A stretch of DNA of 51,114 nt from Duodenibacillus massiliensis. GTDB lineage: Bacteria; Pseudomonadota; Gammaproteobacteria; Burkholderiales; Burkholderiaceae_F. The notes beneath the pieces are model-generated. The model saw only the letters and a program-made list of their open reading frames with translations. It did no database searches and was not told the origin of the DNA. The position numbers were made by a program, and so were the translations under genes. Positions 7,579 through 16,852 of this stretch are shown piece after piece (the first letter of the stretch is position 1; each line of letters begins with the position of its first letter). Location: assembly GCF_900128485.1 (NCBI RefSeq), contig NZ_LT635861.1, positions 156,741 through 207,854 of the forward strand. Direction: 5' to 3'.

Positions 7579-8226
7579 TCAGGCGAGGCGCCCTTCGGGA
7601 TCAATCCACGAAAGAAGCGTCTCCTGAAGGGGTTCCACCCCTTCTTTTTTCAAACCGGAAAAAAGCTGTACGAAAATATGCGGTCCCGTTTCGCGGGCGC
7701 GCTTTTGCGCGGCGGCAAGAACCTTTGCGCGCTCGGCGCGGCTGATCTGGTCGCACTTGTTGATGAGCCAGAGCTGCCGCACGTGCGTCTTGTCGGAAAA
7801 AAAGTGAATGAGCCATTCATCGGCCGGCATAAAGGGGCGGCGGGCATCCATGACGATCACCACACCCACCAGACTCGGGCGTTCGGCAATGTAGCCGCCA
7901 ACGAGCGACGTCCAGCTTGCCCGCATCTGGGGGCTCGCCTTGGCGTAACCGTAACCGGGCAGGTCCACGAGAAACGCGATGTCTTCGCGCCCGGCTTTTT
8001 TCCCTTCCCCGGTTTTGCGGGAGAGGTTAAAAAAGTTCACCAGCTGCGTGCGGCCCGGCGTTTTGGAGGCAAACGCAAGCCGCCCCTGCCGGGTGAGCAC
8101 ATTAATGGTGGTGGATTTGCCGGCGTTGCTGCGTCCGGCAAAGGCAATCTCGGGCAGTCCGGCCGGGGGCAGTTGATTGACCTGCGCGGCGGACGTCAGA
8201 AAACGGGCGGATTCAAACAGCGACAC
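7579..8226 (-). CDS. engB: Ribosome biogenesis GTPase EngB (YihA/YsxC)
   Basis: EngB is an essential small GTPase involved in assembly of the large ribosomal subunit. In this 215-aa protein G1 is GRSNAGKST (31-39), the switch region follows in KTPGRTQLVNFF, G3 is DLPGYGYAKA and G4 is NKCDQ. Length is typical. It lies between mnmA and hemB on the minus strand. Confidence 0.95.
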   Translation of the reverse strand: MSLFESARFLTSAAQVNQLPPAGLPEIAFAGRSNAGKSTTINVLTRQGRLAFASKTPGRTQLVNFFNLSRKTGEGKKAGREDIAFLVDLPGYGYAKASPQMRASWTSLVGGYIAERPSLVGVVIVMDARRPFMPADEWLIHFFSDKTHVRQLWLINKCDQISRAERAKVLAAAQKRARETGPHIFVQLFSGLKKEGVEPLQETLLSWIDPEGRLA

Positions 8227-8251
8227 GATGAAACTATCCTAAAACACGTCA

Positions 8252-8273
8252 GGCACAGACAATATCCTGTGCC
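8252..8273. repeat. Inverted repeat in the engB leader
   Basis: GGCACAG and CTGTGCC are separated by 8 bases, about 26 bp upstream of the engB start. It could be an operator or an mRNA hairpin. Confidence 0.4.
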
Positions 8274-8371
8274 ATTAACCCTGTATGGTATCAGGACTTT
8301 CTAACACGAAAGTTAAGTTTTTTTGCTCAAAAACCTTGTTAAAGCTGAGAAAAAGCCTGCCTTTCGGGCAA

Positions 8372-9469
8372 TCATGCTTCAAAGGGCGCAACAGTATCGA
8401 TAAAGCCCCCGCCGAGACACACATCTCCCGCGTAAAGCACGGCGCTTTGCCCCGGGGTTGCCGACCACTGCGGATCAGGAAACGTGAGGCTCATGGTGCC
8501 TTCAGCCGTATCTGCGGCGGCAATGACGCAACTGCCGTCAGGCGCCCTGTAGCGGGTTTTCACCGTTACGGGGTCTCCGGGCAAAGGCGCTTTTCCCGAC
8601 ACCCAGCTGCAGTGCACGGCGGTCAGCGCCCTTGTGAGAAGCCTCGGATCATCGTGCCCCTGCACGACGATGAGCGTATTGGTCTTGAGATCCTTGCCGG
8701 CAACAAACCAGGGTTCGCCGTTACCGTCGCGGCTGCCGCCGATACCGAGGCCCTTGCGCTGCCCGAGCGTGTAAAAAGCGAGGCCCATGTGCCTGCCGAC
8801 GGTGCGTCCGTCAGGCGTCTTGATCGGGCCGGGTTCGGTCGGCAGGTAGCGGTTTAAAAATTCCCGGAAAGGGCGCTCGCCGATAAAGCAGATCCCGGTG
8901 GAATCCTTTTTCGCTGCTACCGGGAGCCCGATCTCGCGGGCAATGCGGCGTACGTCCTTTTTGTACATGGCGCCCACGGGGAAAACGGCCTTGGAGAGCT
9001 GCGACTGGTTGAGCCGGTGCAGAAAGTAGCTCTGATCCTTCCCCGGATCGGTGCCTCTCAGTAGTTCAAAGCCGTTTTCCGTTTCACGCACCTGAGCGTA
9101 GTGGCCGGTCGCGATATGATCCGCCCCCATGCGCATGGCTTCGTCCAAAAACGCCTTGAATTTAATCTCGGCGTTACAGAGCACATCGGGGTTGGGGGTG
9201 CGGCCCGCGGAATATTCCCGCAAAAAGTCGGAAAAGACGCGCTCCTTGTACTCCTTGGCGAAATTGACCGCCTCGAGGTCAATGCCGATCACGTCAGCAG
9301 CGCTTGCGGCATCGATAAAGTCCTGGCGGCTTGAGCAGTATTCGCTGTCGTCATCGTCTTCCCAGTTTTTCATGAAAAGCCCGGTGACGTTGTAGCCCGC
9401 TTTTTTCAGAAGGTAGGCGGACACGGCGCTGTCAACGCCGCCGCTCATCCCGATAACCACATTACGCAT
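8372..9469 (-). CDS. mnmA: tRNA-specific 2-thiouridylase MnmA
   Basis: MnmA makes the 2-thio group on wobble uridine 34 of Lys, Glu and Gln tRNAs. The 365-aa protein opens with the PP-loop [15 protein letters not shown]. The first catalytic cysteine lies in [12 protein letters not shown] and the second in STGICFIGE; the C-terminal beta-barrel carries the GQSAVLY region. ATG 9469 is chosen because the family starts just before the PP-loop; an in-frame TTG lies 24 bases upstream. A TATAAT hexamer about 45 bases upstream on the minus strand may be its -10 box. Confidence 0.95.
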   Translation of the reverse strand: MRNVVIGMSGGVDSAVSAYLLKKAGYNVTGLFMKNWEDDDDSEYCSSRQDFIDAASAADVIGIDLEAVNFAKEYKERVFSDFLREYSAGRTPNPDVLCNAEIKFKAFLDEAMRMGADHIATGHYAQVRETENGFELLRGTDPGKDQSYFLHRLNQSQLSKAVFPVGAMYKKDVRRIAREIGLPVAAKKDSTGICFIGERPFREFLNRYLPTEPGPIKTPDGRTVGRHMGLAFYTLGQRKGLGIGGSRDGNGEPWFVAGKDLKTNTLIVVQGHDDPRLLTRALTAVHCSWVSGKAPLPGDPVTVKTRYRAPDGSCVIAAADTAEGTMSLTFPDPQWSATPGQSAVLYAGDVCLGGGFIDTVAPFEA

Positions 9470-9619
9470 TGTGCAGAGTGCCTGATTTTTCAAAGAAATT
9501 TGAGTCTCAAATTATAGAGGCCGAAAGGAGGCAAAAAAACGCAAAACGGCCCAAGGCCGGAGAGAAGGCCATCCTCCCCGGCTCCGGGCCGCTGCTGTCG
9601 GTCAGAGCGCTTAAAAAAG

Positions 9620-10054
9620 TTAATGCAGCGTTCCGACGAGGGGTTCCACCTCAGCCTGCGGTGCGTGGCAAAGCAGGCACTCGTAGCGCGAGGGATGCAT
9701 CACTTTCTTGCCGTCCACGGTCGTCCAGTGGGTTTCGGGCATTGCAACGGGCTCACCCTTTACTTTCTTTGCGCCGATTTTCGCGGTATCAGCGTGGCAC
9801 ATCATGCAGGGGTTGGAGTCCTTTGTGATGCGGAAGTTCTTCACATCATGCGGAATCATTGCCGGCATCCCGTACTGCGTTTCGCGATAGAGGCCCCCGT
9901 TCATCGTAAAGGGCTTGGGCGAGGGCGTGGCAAAGGGCGAAGTCTTCTCAAGGCTCATGCTGTCGATGTCGACGGGCTGAGGGCTCGAGCAGGCACCGAT
10001 CAAAGCAACGGCGGCCACGGCCGCGGCAAGGGTAAGAATACGTGCTTTCATCAT
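9620..10054 (-). CDS. napB: Periplasmic nitrate reductase small subunit NapB (diheme, lipoprotein-like)
   Basis: NapB is the diheme cytochrome c that passes electrons to NapA in the periplasm. The 144-aa protein has two CxxCH sites, CMMCHADT and CLLCHAPQ. The N-terminus ends its hydrophobic stretch at LIGACSSP, a good lipobox, so this NapB may be lipid-anchored instead of free in the periplasm. The ATG overlaps the napH stop (ATGA), with GGAGACA as ribosome-binding site. It is the last gene of napDAGHB. Confidence 0.93.
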   Translation of the reverse strand: MMKARILTLAAAVAAVALIGACSSPQPVDIDSMSLEKTSPFATPSPKPFTMNGGLYRETQYGMPAMIPHDVKNFRITKDSNPCMMCHADTAKIGAKKVKGEPVAMPETHWTTVDGKKVMHPSRYECLLCHAPQAEVEPLVGTLH

Positions 10055-10974
10055 TGTCTCCTGTTGGTTGAATTGTTTTCCGTGTCCGGGAGAACCGCAA
10101 TCACTTTGCGGCCCAACGGACGCACGCCGAACGTGAGGGCTTTTTCCGGACATACCGCGACACAGCGGCCGCAGTTGGTGCATTCCATTCCGGTGATAAA
10201 GCCGCGTCCGGCAGCTTGGTTGAAGTTGATGACACCGGGTTCGGGGCAGACTTTCAGGCAGTCCCCGCACCGGGTGCAGAGTGAATCGTTGAAAACGGGT
10301 TTGATGACGCCCACCTTCCCGGCGCACGACCAGAAGGCTCCCAAAGGACAGAGGTGTCCGCACCAGCCGCGGCGGACAACCAGCAGGTCCAGCGCGAAAA
10401 CACCCAAAACGGCACTCGCGCCCCCGAGGCCGAACCCCCAGATGACTTCGCGCCAGAGCCAGGCCTGAGGACTTATCCACTCAAAGGCAGCGGACCCGGT
10501 CACGGCGCTCGCAATAAGCGCGCCCAGCGCCACCGCATAGCGGGTTTTGCTGCTTAAGCGCACCCAGTCGGTTTTGATCCCGAGCTTAACGCGCACCCAG
10601 TCGGCAAAATCCGTCACGGAGTTCATGGGACAGACCCAGGCGCAGAAACTGCGGCCTCCGAGAAGGATGTAGCCCGCAAGAGCAAGAAGGGCACCGACGA
10701 TGAGCGTCACTTCCGGCATAAGCCCTGCGGCAAGCTTTTGGATGAGCGCAAAGGGGTCCGAGAGGGGAATGGTCCCCAAAACGAGACTCGCGCTTAAGTC
10801 ACCCGAGAGAATCGGGCGCCCCAAAAGCGTCCACCCCAGACGCGCCGTTCCTGCAAAGAGCGCAAGAACCGCAAGCTGCGCGATGCGCCTTGCAATCTCA
10901 AAGCGGTATCGCACAAACCAGCCCGACAACGACTTCGGGGGCTCGGCGTGACGCACGGCTTTTTTCTGTGTCAT
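10051..10974 (-). CDS. napH: Quinol dehydrogenase membrane component NapH
   Basis: NapH is a polytopic iron-sulfur membrane protein that, with NapG, passes electrons from quinol towards NapB. The 307-aa protein has about four transmembrane segments in residues 25-200, the CAWVCPM and CGHLCPLG motifs facing the cytoplasm, and two 4Fe-4S ferredoxin motifs near the C-terminus (CTRCGDCLKVCP and CTNCGRCVAVCP). The start ATG overlaps the napG stop by one base. Since no napC is present, NapGH is probably the sole quinol-oxidising route for this reductase. Confidence 0.94.
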   Translation of the reverse strand: MTQKKAVRHAEPPKSLSGWFVRYRFEIARRIAQLAVLALFAGTARLGWTLLGRPILSGDLSASLVLGTIPLSDPFALIQKLAAGLMPEVTLIVGALLALAGYILLGGRSFCAWVCPMNSVTDFADWVRVKLGIKTDWVRLSSKTRYAVALGALIASAVTGSAAFEWISPQAWLWREVIWGFGLGGASAVLGVFALDLLVVRRGWCGHLCPLGAFWSCAGKVGVIKPVFNDSLCTRCGDCLKVCPEPGVINFNQAAGRGFITGMECTNCGRCVAVCPEKALTFGVRPLGRKVIAVLPDTENNSTNRRQ

Positions 10975-11726
10975 CACAGGCCCTCCTCAGAGTTGAGGTA
11001 GTCAAGGCCCGCAGGGGCGACAGGCGCGGTTTGTGGTGCCGCGTCTTTGGCCGGAATATGCGGGTGATGCGGCTGGTTGGTTTTCCAGCTTAAGCGGTAA
11101 TGTTCGCCGATGCGGCCCAAAAAGCTCTTACGCTCAAGAATGTTGATCGCAGAAACTTCCGTGGGGCAGCTCTTCGTGCACATGCCGCAGCCCGTGCAGT
11201 GATCCGGATCGATCGTGGGCACAAAAACGGCGTGCTTGGAGATCTGACGCGGATGCGGCACGAGCGTCAAGGCCTTGTCGCGCACGGGGCAGACGCGCCA
11301 GCAGACTTCGCAGCGAAGGCCCTGCCAGGACAGGCACGAGACGGGATCAACCGCGGCAATGCCCATTTGCGCTTTTTTGATGTCCTTCATCCGGCGGTTA
11401 AGAGCCCCTGACGGGCACACTCTCACGCAGGGGATGTCTTCGCACATCTCGCAGGGCACGTCGCGCGGTACAAAGTAGGGGGTTCCAGCCGGGGCAGGAT
11501 CCCCGATACCGGCGAGTTTGAGCGTCCCGAAGGGGCATGCCTTTACGCACAGCCCGCATTTGACGCACAGGTCCGTAAAGTGCGCGGTTGCTCCCGGCGG
11601 GGGCGGAGCCCACGCCGAGGAGCGGGCCTGGCGCACAAGTGCGGTCATGCCGGCAGCGGCCGCAAGCGCCACACCTGCGGCCTCAAGCGTAACTCCCAGC
11701 GCTTCGCGTCGAGTGACTTTAAGCAT
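10974..11726 (-). CDS. napG: Ferredoxin-type protein NapG
   Basis: NapG carries four 4Fe-4S clusters and links NapH to NapB. In this 250-aa protein the cysteine motifs are CVKCGLCVKACP, CEMCEDIPCVRVCP, CLSWQGLRCEVCWRVCP and CTGCGMCTKSCP. The N-terminus KVTRREALGV followed by a hydrophobic stretch is a twin-arginine-type signal, fitting export as a folded cluster protein. It is coupled to napH by a TGATG overlap and separated from napA by a 118-bp gap with two strong hairpins. Confidence 0.93.
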   Translation of the reverse strand: MLKVTRREALGVTLEAAGVALAAAAGMTALVRQARSSAWAPPPPGATAHFTDLCVKCGLCVKACPFGTLKLAGIGDPAPAGTPYFVPRDVPCEMCEDIPCVRVCPSGALNRRMKDIKKAQMGIAAVDPVSCLSWQGLRCEVCWRVCPVRDKALTLVPHPRQISKHAVFVPTIDPDHCTGCGMCTKSCPTEVSAINILERKSFLGRIGEHYRLSWKTNQPHHPHIPAKDAAPQTAPVAPAGLDYLNSEEGL

Positions 11727-11752
11727 TGTTACTGAACCTTAGGGGCGTAGGC

Positions 11753-11824
11753 GAAAGGGCGGGGCGTATTCCGCCCGAGTCCCTTTCTTTGGCGCATCCC
11801 GCAGACACTGTCCGCAGGATGCGC
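11753..11824 (-). promoter_or_regulatory. Two strong hairpins between napA and napG
   Basis: The first has GAAAGGG (11753-11759) pairing with CCCTTTC (11781-11787), with a further GC stem inside. The second has GCGCATCC (11792-11799) pairing with GGATGCGC (11817-11824). Tandem hairpins without a T run between operon genes often set mRNA processing or stability and so differential expression. Confidence 0.5.
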
Positions 11825-11844
11825 ACGAACACCCGTTTTCCTCT

Positions 11845-14571
11845 TTACGCGCGCGTCACGTAAACCGCGGCCTTCTTGTAGTCGGGTTCGGCCGAGATCG
11901 GATCGGTGGCGTCGATGCAGAGCTTGTTGACCTGCACGGCTTCATCGAAGAACGCGAGCCACACCGTTCCCTTCGGGCACTTCCAGCGGCCCTGCGTTTC
12001 CACAAGCGCCTTAATCGAACCGCGGCGGCTTGTGATCTGCGCGAGGTCGTTGCGCTTTAAGTTACGGGCGGCAGCGTCAGAGGGGTTCATGTAAAGAACG
12101 GCTGAGGGCGCAGCGCGGTGCAGTTCCGGCACGCGGCGCGTCATCGAACCCGTGTGCCAGTGCTCAAGGATACGGCCCGTGCAGAGGTTGAGGTCGTACT
12201 TCGCATCGGGCACTTCCACCGGAGCCGCGTACGGACGGAAGAAGATCTTGGCGCGGCCCGGCAGCGGTTTCGGCGTCTTATCGGTGATGCCGTCGAGGTT
12301 ACCCTGCGGAATTGCCTTCATGAGTTTGCCGTAGAACTCGAAGTCGCCGGTCTTCACAAACGGGTCGTACTTGGCGTTGAAGCGGTAAGCGGTTTCCTTG
12401 CCGTTAACAACAGGCCAGGTGAGACCGCGCACCTTCGGGTCCATGTAGGTGTCAAAGTCCGCGAGGTCATGGCCGTCGCCCAGGGTGAACTGACGGTATT
12501 CGGCGAAAAGCGCTTTTTCCGGGAACCAGGTGACGCCCAGGGCTTCGGCGGTGCAGTTTCTCTCATTCGGGTACTTCGGATCAGGCCACGGGCAGTTCTT
12601 CACGGTCTTCATGCCGGCGTACAGCACGTCGTAGAGCGTGGCGTCCGGGCTGTACCCCATGGCCTTGGCGCCTTCGAGAACGTTCGGAAGCGTCTTCTTG
12701 CCCGCCTTTTGTTCCTTCCAGCATTCGCTGATTTTGAAGCGCTTGGCAAGCTCCATCATCATCCAGATGTCGCTTCGGGCTTCACCCGGAGGCAGCACCA
12801 TCTGATGCCACCCCTGCGTGCGGCGTTCGGCGTTGCCGTAAAGGCCCCATTTTTCAAAGATCATCGCGACCGGCAGAATCAGGTCGGCGACCTTGGCAGA
12901 GAGGGTCGGATAGGCGTCTGCGACCACCACAAAGTTTTCGGGTTTGCGCGCGGCTTTGAGCCAGTGGTTCGAGTTCGGCGTGGACTGGAAGATATTGACG
13001 ACCTGCGTCCACATAAAGTTGATCGAGCCGTCTTCAAGACCGCGCAGAAGGCCCATCACGGGTTTGCCCAAAACCGGGTTCAGGGTTCCTGCGGGCAGAT
13101 TCCAGAGACCTTCGGTCTTCTTTTCATGCGCTTTGTTGCCGACGAGCATATCGGCAGGGAGCCGGTGCGAGAACGCACCCACTTCACGGGCCGAGCCGCA
13201 GGCAGAAGGCTGACCGGTGAGCGAAAATGCGCCGTTACCCGGGCGGGCCTGCTTGTTGGTGAGAAGATGCAGGGCGTAGATCTGTTCGTTTACCCACACA
13301 CCGCGCACGTGCTGGTTCACACCCATGCACCAGAAGGAGAGGATGTCACGCTTCTTGTCGCAGAAGGTGTCGGCCAGATGCACGAGCTTTTTCTTGAAGG
13401 ATTCGAGCGACTCGTCGGGATCGCCCTTGGCGAGTTTGGCGACGAAGTCCAAGGTATAGGGTTCAAGACCGCGCTTATATTCTTCAAAGGAGATGTGCCA
13501 GTGGCCGCCCGCGGGCTGCTTCTGCTCAACGACCTGACCGGCCTTGCGGCGCTGGCCGACGGCTTCTTCCGGGGTGAGCGTAATCTTGAGCTGCTTTTCC
13601 TGCGTGTCTTTTTCGGCTTCAAAGGCAAACTTCGAGGTGGGGCGCATGCCGTAGCCGATATCAACGGTACCCGTGGCAAAGACGCAGTGCTTCGTGATGA
13701 AGTCCTGGTCATAGGCCTTGCGGCGCACGATTTCGCGGGCAACGTAATTCAAAATCGCAAGATCGGTGTTGGGCTTAAAGACGATTTCGGTGTCGGCCAT
13801 GTTCGAAGACATGTTCGACGCCGTCGTCAGATTGATGATGCGGGTGTCCTTGTGCGTGAGCTTGCGGTCCGTGACGCGGCTCCAGAGGACGGGGTGGGCT
13901 TCGGCCATGTTGTTGCCCCAGAGCACCATCGTGTCGCACTTTTCAATATCGGCGTAGATGTTGCTGGGTTCGTCAACGCCGAAGGTCTGATAAAAGCCCA
14001 CAACGGCGGAAGCCATACAGAGGCGCGCATTCGGGTCAATGTTGTTGGAGCGGAACCCGGCCTTCATGAGTTTACTGGCGCAGTACGATTCCGGAATCGT
14101 GTACTGGCCGGAACCGACGATGGCGATGCCTTCCGGACCCTTTGCCTGGTAGGCGCGGCGCAGCTGTTTCTCCATTTCGTCGAGAGCCTCTTCCCAGCTC
14201 ACCGGCTCAAAGCGCCCGTTCTTGTCGAATTTGCCGTTCTTCTTACGCATAAGGGGCTGCGTGAGGCGGTCCTTGCCGTAGAGAATCTTGGCGTTGAAGT
14301 AACCCTTAATGCAGTTAAGACCGCGGTTCACAGGGGCTTCGGGGTCACCCTTGGTGGCCACGACGCGGCCGTTGAGGGTACCGACCTGCAGGCCGCAGCC
14401 CGTGCCGCAGAAGCGGCAGACGCCCTTTTGCCAGCGGATGCCGGCATCAGCCTCGGCCGCAGCCTGCGCGGCAACCGGCGTAATGGGAATACCGACGGTG
14501 GCGGCGGCACTGGCGGCAACACCCGCCTTCATAAGGTCTCGGCGGGATAAAGTCTGAGTATTCTCCTGCAT
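11845..14571 (-). CDS. napA: Periplasmic nitrate reductase catalytic subunit NapA
   Basis: NapA reduces nitrate to nitrite in the periplasm with a Mo-bis-MGD cofactor and one 4Fe-4S cluster. The 908-aa protein starts with a Tat signal (S9-R10-R11-D-L-M-K). Cluster cysteines are C52, C55, C59 and C87; the molybdenum ligand is C185 in NARLCMASAV. It is about 80 residues longer than E. coli NapA (about 828) and nearer the larger epsilonproteobacterial type. AGGAGA precedes the ATG. It follows napD, its maturation chaperone, after a 60-bp gap holding a hairpin (14601-14626). Confidence 0.97.
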   Translation of the reverse strand: MQENTQTLSRRDLMKAGVAASAAATVGIPITPVAAQAAAEADAGIRWQKGVCRFCGTGCGLQVGTLNGRVVATKGDPEAPVNRGLNCIKGYFNAKILYGKDRLTQPLMRKKNGKFDKNGRFEPVSWEEALDEMEKQLRRAYQAKGPEGIAIVGSGQYTIPESYCASKLMKAGFRSNNIDPNARLCMASAVVGFYQTFGVDEPSNIYADIEKCDTMVLWGNNMAEAHPVLWSRVTDRKLTHKDTRIINLTTASNMSSNMADTEIVFKPNTDLAILNYVAREIVRRKAYDQDFITKHCVFATGTVDIGYGMRPTSKFAFEAEKDTQEKQLKITLTPEEAVGQRRKAGQVVEQKQPAGGHWHISFEEYKRGLEPYTLDFVAKLAKGDPDESLESFKKKLVHLADTFCDKKRDILSFWCMGVNQHVRGVWVNEQIYALHLLTNKQARPGNGAFSLTGQPSACGSAREVGAFSHRLPADMLVGNKAHEKKTEGLWNLPAGTLNPVLGKPVMGLLRGLEDGSINFMWTQVVNIFQSTPNSNHWLKAARKPENFVVVADAYPTLSAKVADLILPVAMIFEKWGLYGNAERRTQGWHQMVLPPGEARSDIWMMMELAKRFKISECWKEQKAGKKTLPNVLEGAKAMGYSPDATLYDVLYAGMKTVKNCPWPDPKYPNERNCTAEALGVTWFPEKALFAEYRQFTLGDGHDLADFDTYMDPKVRGLTWPVVNGKETAYRFNAKYDPFVKTGDFEFYGKLMKAIPQGNLDGITDKTPKPLPGRAKIFFRPYAAPVEVPDAKYDLNLCTGRILEHWHTGSMTRRVPELHRAAPSAVLYMNPSDAAARNLKRNDLAQITSRRGSIKALVETQGRWKCPKGTVWLAFFDEAVQVNKLCIDATDPISAEPDYKKAAVYVTRA

Positions 14572-14600
14572 AAGCTTCTCCTGAGGGGTAAATGGGATAA

Positions 14601-14626
14601 GGGCCGCCTGTTGGGGCAGACGGCCC
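14601..14626 (-). repeat. Hairpin between napD and napA
   Basis: GGGCCG (14601-14606) pairs with CGGCCC (14621-14626) just upstream of the napA ribosome-binding site. It may modulate napA translation or transcript stability. Confidence 0.35.
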
Positions 14627-14631
14627 CAGCG

Positions 14632-14919
14632 TTAATCGAGTTCTTTGATGACCGCGGAGACGGGGAGCGCATCCTCGGCGCTCTCTTCATCGCTGCGGTG
14701 CACGATGAGACTCACGTCCGCAACACCCTCCATGGTGCGCAGACGCTGAAATTTGTCGGCTTCACCGTGCACACTGTCGTCTTCAATCACAACAACGATG
14801 CGGCCGGTGGCTGGGTCGGTCTGGTGTACTTCCGCTGTCTTTGAAGATTTGAGCGCGGCAAGTACGGCGTCCATGGCGCCCGGGGCGCATGTGACGACTA
14901 ATCCGGAGTAGTAAGCCAT
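14632..14919 (-). CDS. napD: NapA signal-peptide chaperone NapD
   Basis: NapD binds the Tat signal of NapA in the cytoplasm and holds back export until cofactors are inserted. The 95-aa protein starts MAYYSGLVVTCAPGAMDAVLAAL and has the small ferredoxin-like fold pattern and size of the family. It is the first gene of the nap operon. Its start region carries an 11-bp tandem duplication that creates a three-codon upstream frame (ATG GCT TAC TAA) whose stop overlaps the napD ATG. Confidence 0.9.
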   Translation of the reverse strand: MAYYSGLVVTCAPGAMDAVLAALKSSKTAEVHQTDPATGRIVVVIEDDSVHGEADKFQRLRTMEGVADVSLIVHRSDEESAEDALPVSAVIKELD

Positions 14920-14930
14920 TAGTAAGCCAT
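14909..14930 (-). repeat. 11-bp tandem duplication over the napD start
   Basis: TAGTAAGCCAT occurs twice back to back (14909-14919 and 14920-14930, plus-strand reading). On the minus strand this duplicates the start codon region and gives a TAATG stop-start overlap. Confidence 0.85.
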
Positions 14931-15061
14931 AAGTATAGGGTCCATTCGCTAATCTTAACCGTATAGCGTTGTTACCTGCGTGAATAGTGAAAGTTTTTTG
15001 GCTGATATTTCGGGAAAATTTCGAATTTTGTGAGAGGTTGTTGTTTTTTCGTCAGACAACA

Positions 15062-15089
15062 AAAAACGGAGCCCGCAAGCTCCGTTTTT
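15062..15089. terminator. Bidirectional terminator downstream of the Dcu transporter
   Basis: AAAAACGGAGC pairs with GCTCCGTTTTT around a 6-nt loop. It is flanked by A and T runs, so it can work for the minus-strand dcu gene and in the other direction. Confidence 0.8.
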
Positions 15090-15181
15090 CGCCTCTTCCT
15101 GTTTCTGGCCGGGCGTCTGTTTTAAAGAGCCCGGCCGGCGCGGAAAGTAGCGTCCTCTACCTTATTTTTTATAGTTTTCTC

Positions 15182-16528
15182 TTAGATGTAGCCGTAGATC
15201 ATGCCCAGGACATAGCCCACAGCCGTGGCGGACAGAACGCCGATCAGGCCCGGGGCGATGAACGAGTGGTTGATCACGAACTTACCGATGTGGGTCGTAC
15301 CGGAGCGGTCGAACGTCAGAGCGGCAAGGTCAGACGGATACGTCGGGAGAATGTAGTAGCCGTAGCAGGCGGAAGCCATGGCCACAATGATTCCCGGAGG
15401 CGTGCCGATGGCGATGGCAACCGGGGTCACCGTAGCAATAGCGGCAGCCTGAGAGTTCACGAGCTTGGAGACCAACAGCAGCACAGCGCCGTAAGCCCAC
15501 GGATAAGCACGGACCCATTCAGTCAAACCGGCCTTCAACTGCGGCAGGTGGTTGGAGAACATCGTATCGGACATCCAGGCCACGCCGTAAACCGAGACGA
15601 TGGCGACCATACCGGCATTGAAGACGGAGGTCTTGCTGATCTTCTTGGCGTTGCAGAACATGACCATGAGGATACCGGCAAGAAGCATCATCATCTGAAT
15701 GACAAGCGTCATCGACAGGCGCTTCTTACCGACCATCGGACGGAGTTCAGGCACAGAACCGAGAATAGCCACGACTGCCACGATGCCAAGGAAGATCCAG
15801 AGGCTCGCCCACTGCTTGCCGGTGAACTTGACACCGATCAGAGTGGTGGTTTCGCCGTAAACGTACTTCTTCTGTTCCGGATCAGCAATCAGAGCCTGGA
15901 ACTTCTCATCCTTGTCCAGATCCTTGCCGCGGAACATCGAGAACGTACCCACGAGGAAAAGACCGACGATAGCCGACGGAATCACGACGGAGAAAAGCTG
16001 CACGAAGCCGAAGGGATGGCCGCCCACGGTCTGACCGTCGAGGAGAGCGATCAGCGAGACGGCAGCCACAGCGGCCGGCGAGCAGATCACGCCCATCTGA
16101 GCAGCAATCGTGGAAGCAGCCATCGGGCGTTCCGGACGAATGTTGTTCTTAATGGCAACGTCGTAAATAATCGGGAGCATCGTGTACACGACGTGGCCCG
16201 TACCGCAAAGAACGGTCAGGAACCAGCAGATGTACGGAGCGAGGTAGCACACGGCGCGCGGATGACGGCGCAGGGCTTTTTCTGCAATCTGCAGCAGGCA
16301 GTCAAGACCGCCCGCGGCCTGCAGGCAGGAGCTCGCGCACACCACGGCCATAATCGTGAGAATCACGTCGACCGGGGGCTTACCGGGTTTCAGACCGAAG
16401 CCGAAGATGAAGATCACCAGACCGATACCGCCCATCAGGCCGAGCGTCATACCGCCCTTCGGTGCTGCGTAGAACAAGCAGGCTAACAGAACAATCAGTT
16501 GTAGCCAGAAATCTAAGCCAATTTCCAT
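15182..16528 (-). CDS. Anaerobic C4-dicarboxylate transporter, DcuA/DcuB family
   Basis: Dcu carriers exchange fumarate, malate or aspartate for succinate during anaerobic growth. The 448-aa protein is hydrophobic throughout with about 10-12 predicted membrane segments and the family traits [18 protein letters not shown], a proline-rich [15 protein letters not shown] stretch and the C-terminal [28 protein letters not shown]. DcuA and DcuB cannot be told apart with confidence. GGGGAAAGGAAA precedes the ATG. With the nap operon it points to an anaerobic respiratory lifestyle; malic enzyme in this window could handle the malate. Confidence 0.93.
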   Translation of the reverse strand: MEIGLDFWLQLIVLLACLFYAAPKGGMTLGLMGGIGLVIFIFGFGLKPGKPPVDVILTIMAVVCASSCLQAAGGLDCLLQIAEKALRRHPRAVCYLAPYICWFLTVLCGTGHVVYTMLPIIYDVAIKNNIRPERPMAASTIAAQMGVICSPAAVAAVSLIALLDGQTVGGHPFGFVQLFSVVIPSAIVGLFLVGTFSMFRGKDLDKDEKFQALIADPEQKKYVYGETTTLIGVKFTGKQWASLWIFLGIVAVVAILGSVPELRPMVGKKRLSMTLVIQMMMLLAGILMVMFCNAKKISKTSVFNAGMVAIVSVYGVAWMSDTMFSNHLPQLKAGLTEWVRAYPWAYGAVLLLVSKLVNSQAAAIATVTPVAIAIGTPPGIIVAMASACYGYYILPTYPSDLAALTFDRSGTTHIGKFVINHSFIAPGLIGVLSATAVGYVLGMIYGYI

Positions 16529-16852
16529 TTTATTTCCTTTCCCCTAGGTAGTGAGGACAGTGTGCATTTTCGTCCATCTATGCCACGAAAGAGGTAAAAC
16601 TTCCGAATTATTTGATCTGTGTCGAATTGTTAACTTTCTGTTTTAGGCAGAAGTGCGTAATTTTTCTTATGAGAAGGCTTGGCAGGGCGCTCTGACTGTG
16701 TCAGTTAGCCTCAATAAAGAGGTTTCGGATGTTACAAACGGGGACAGGAAAACCGGCACCTGAATGTGGTGGCGGAAGGTGTAGGAGGGCTTAAAAAGGC
16801 GGAAAATCAGTGATCGGAAATGCCTCCTAAGAGGTATTCCCGAGAGTAAGGA
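16529..16852. other. 324-bp intergenic region upstream of the Dcu gene
   Basis: No coding sequence is supported. It contains the FNR-like site (16612-16625), two small palindromes near 16692-16730 and an imperfect hairpin at 16819-16838 just beyond the rhodanese stop. Nothing else stands out. Confidence 0.6.
16612..16625 (-). promoter_or_regulatory. FNR-like site upstream of the Dcu gene
   Basis: TTGAT CTGT GTCGA matches the FNR consensus TTGAT-N4-ATCAA at 8 of 10 positions. It is 84 bp upstream of the transporter start. Dcu genes are commonly FNR-activated, so context supports it, but no convincing -10 box at the usual distance was found. Confidence 0.4.

Noticed and set aside
12118-14550. 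An 810-codon open frame opposite napA
   Set aside because: It is the antisense shadow of a high-GC gene; napA on the other strand has full family motifs and a Tat signal, and the antisense product shows no recognisable domain.
14987-16486. A 499-codon open frame opposite the Dcu gene
   Set aside because: It is a histidine- and arginine-rich translation typical of an antisense shadow, and it runs through the terminator at 15062-15089.
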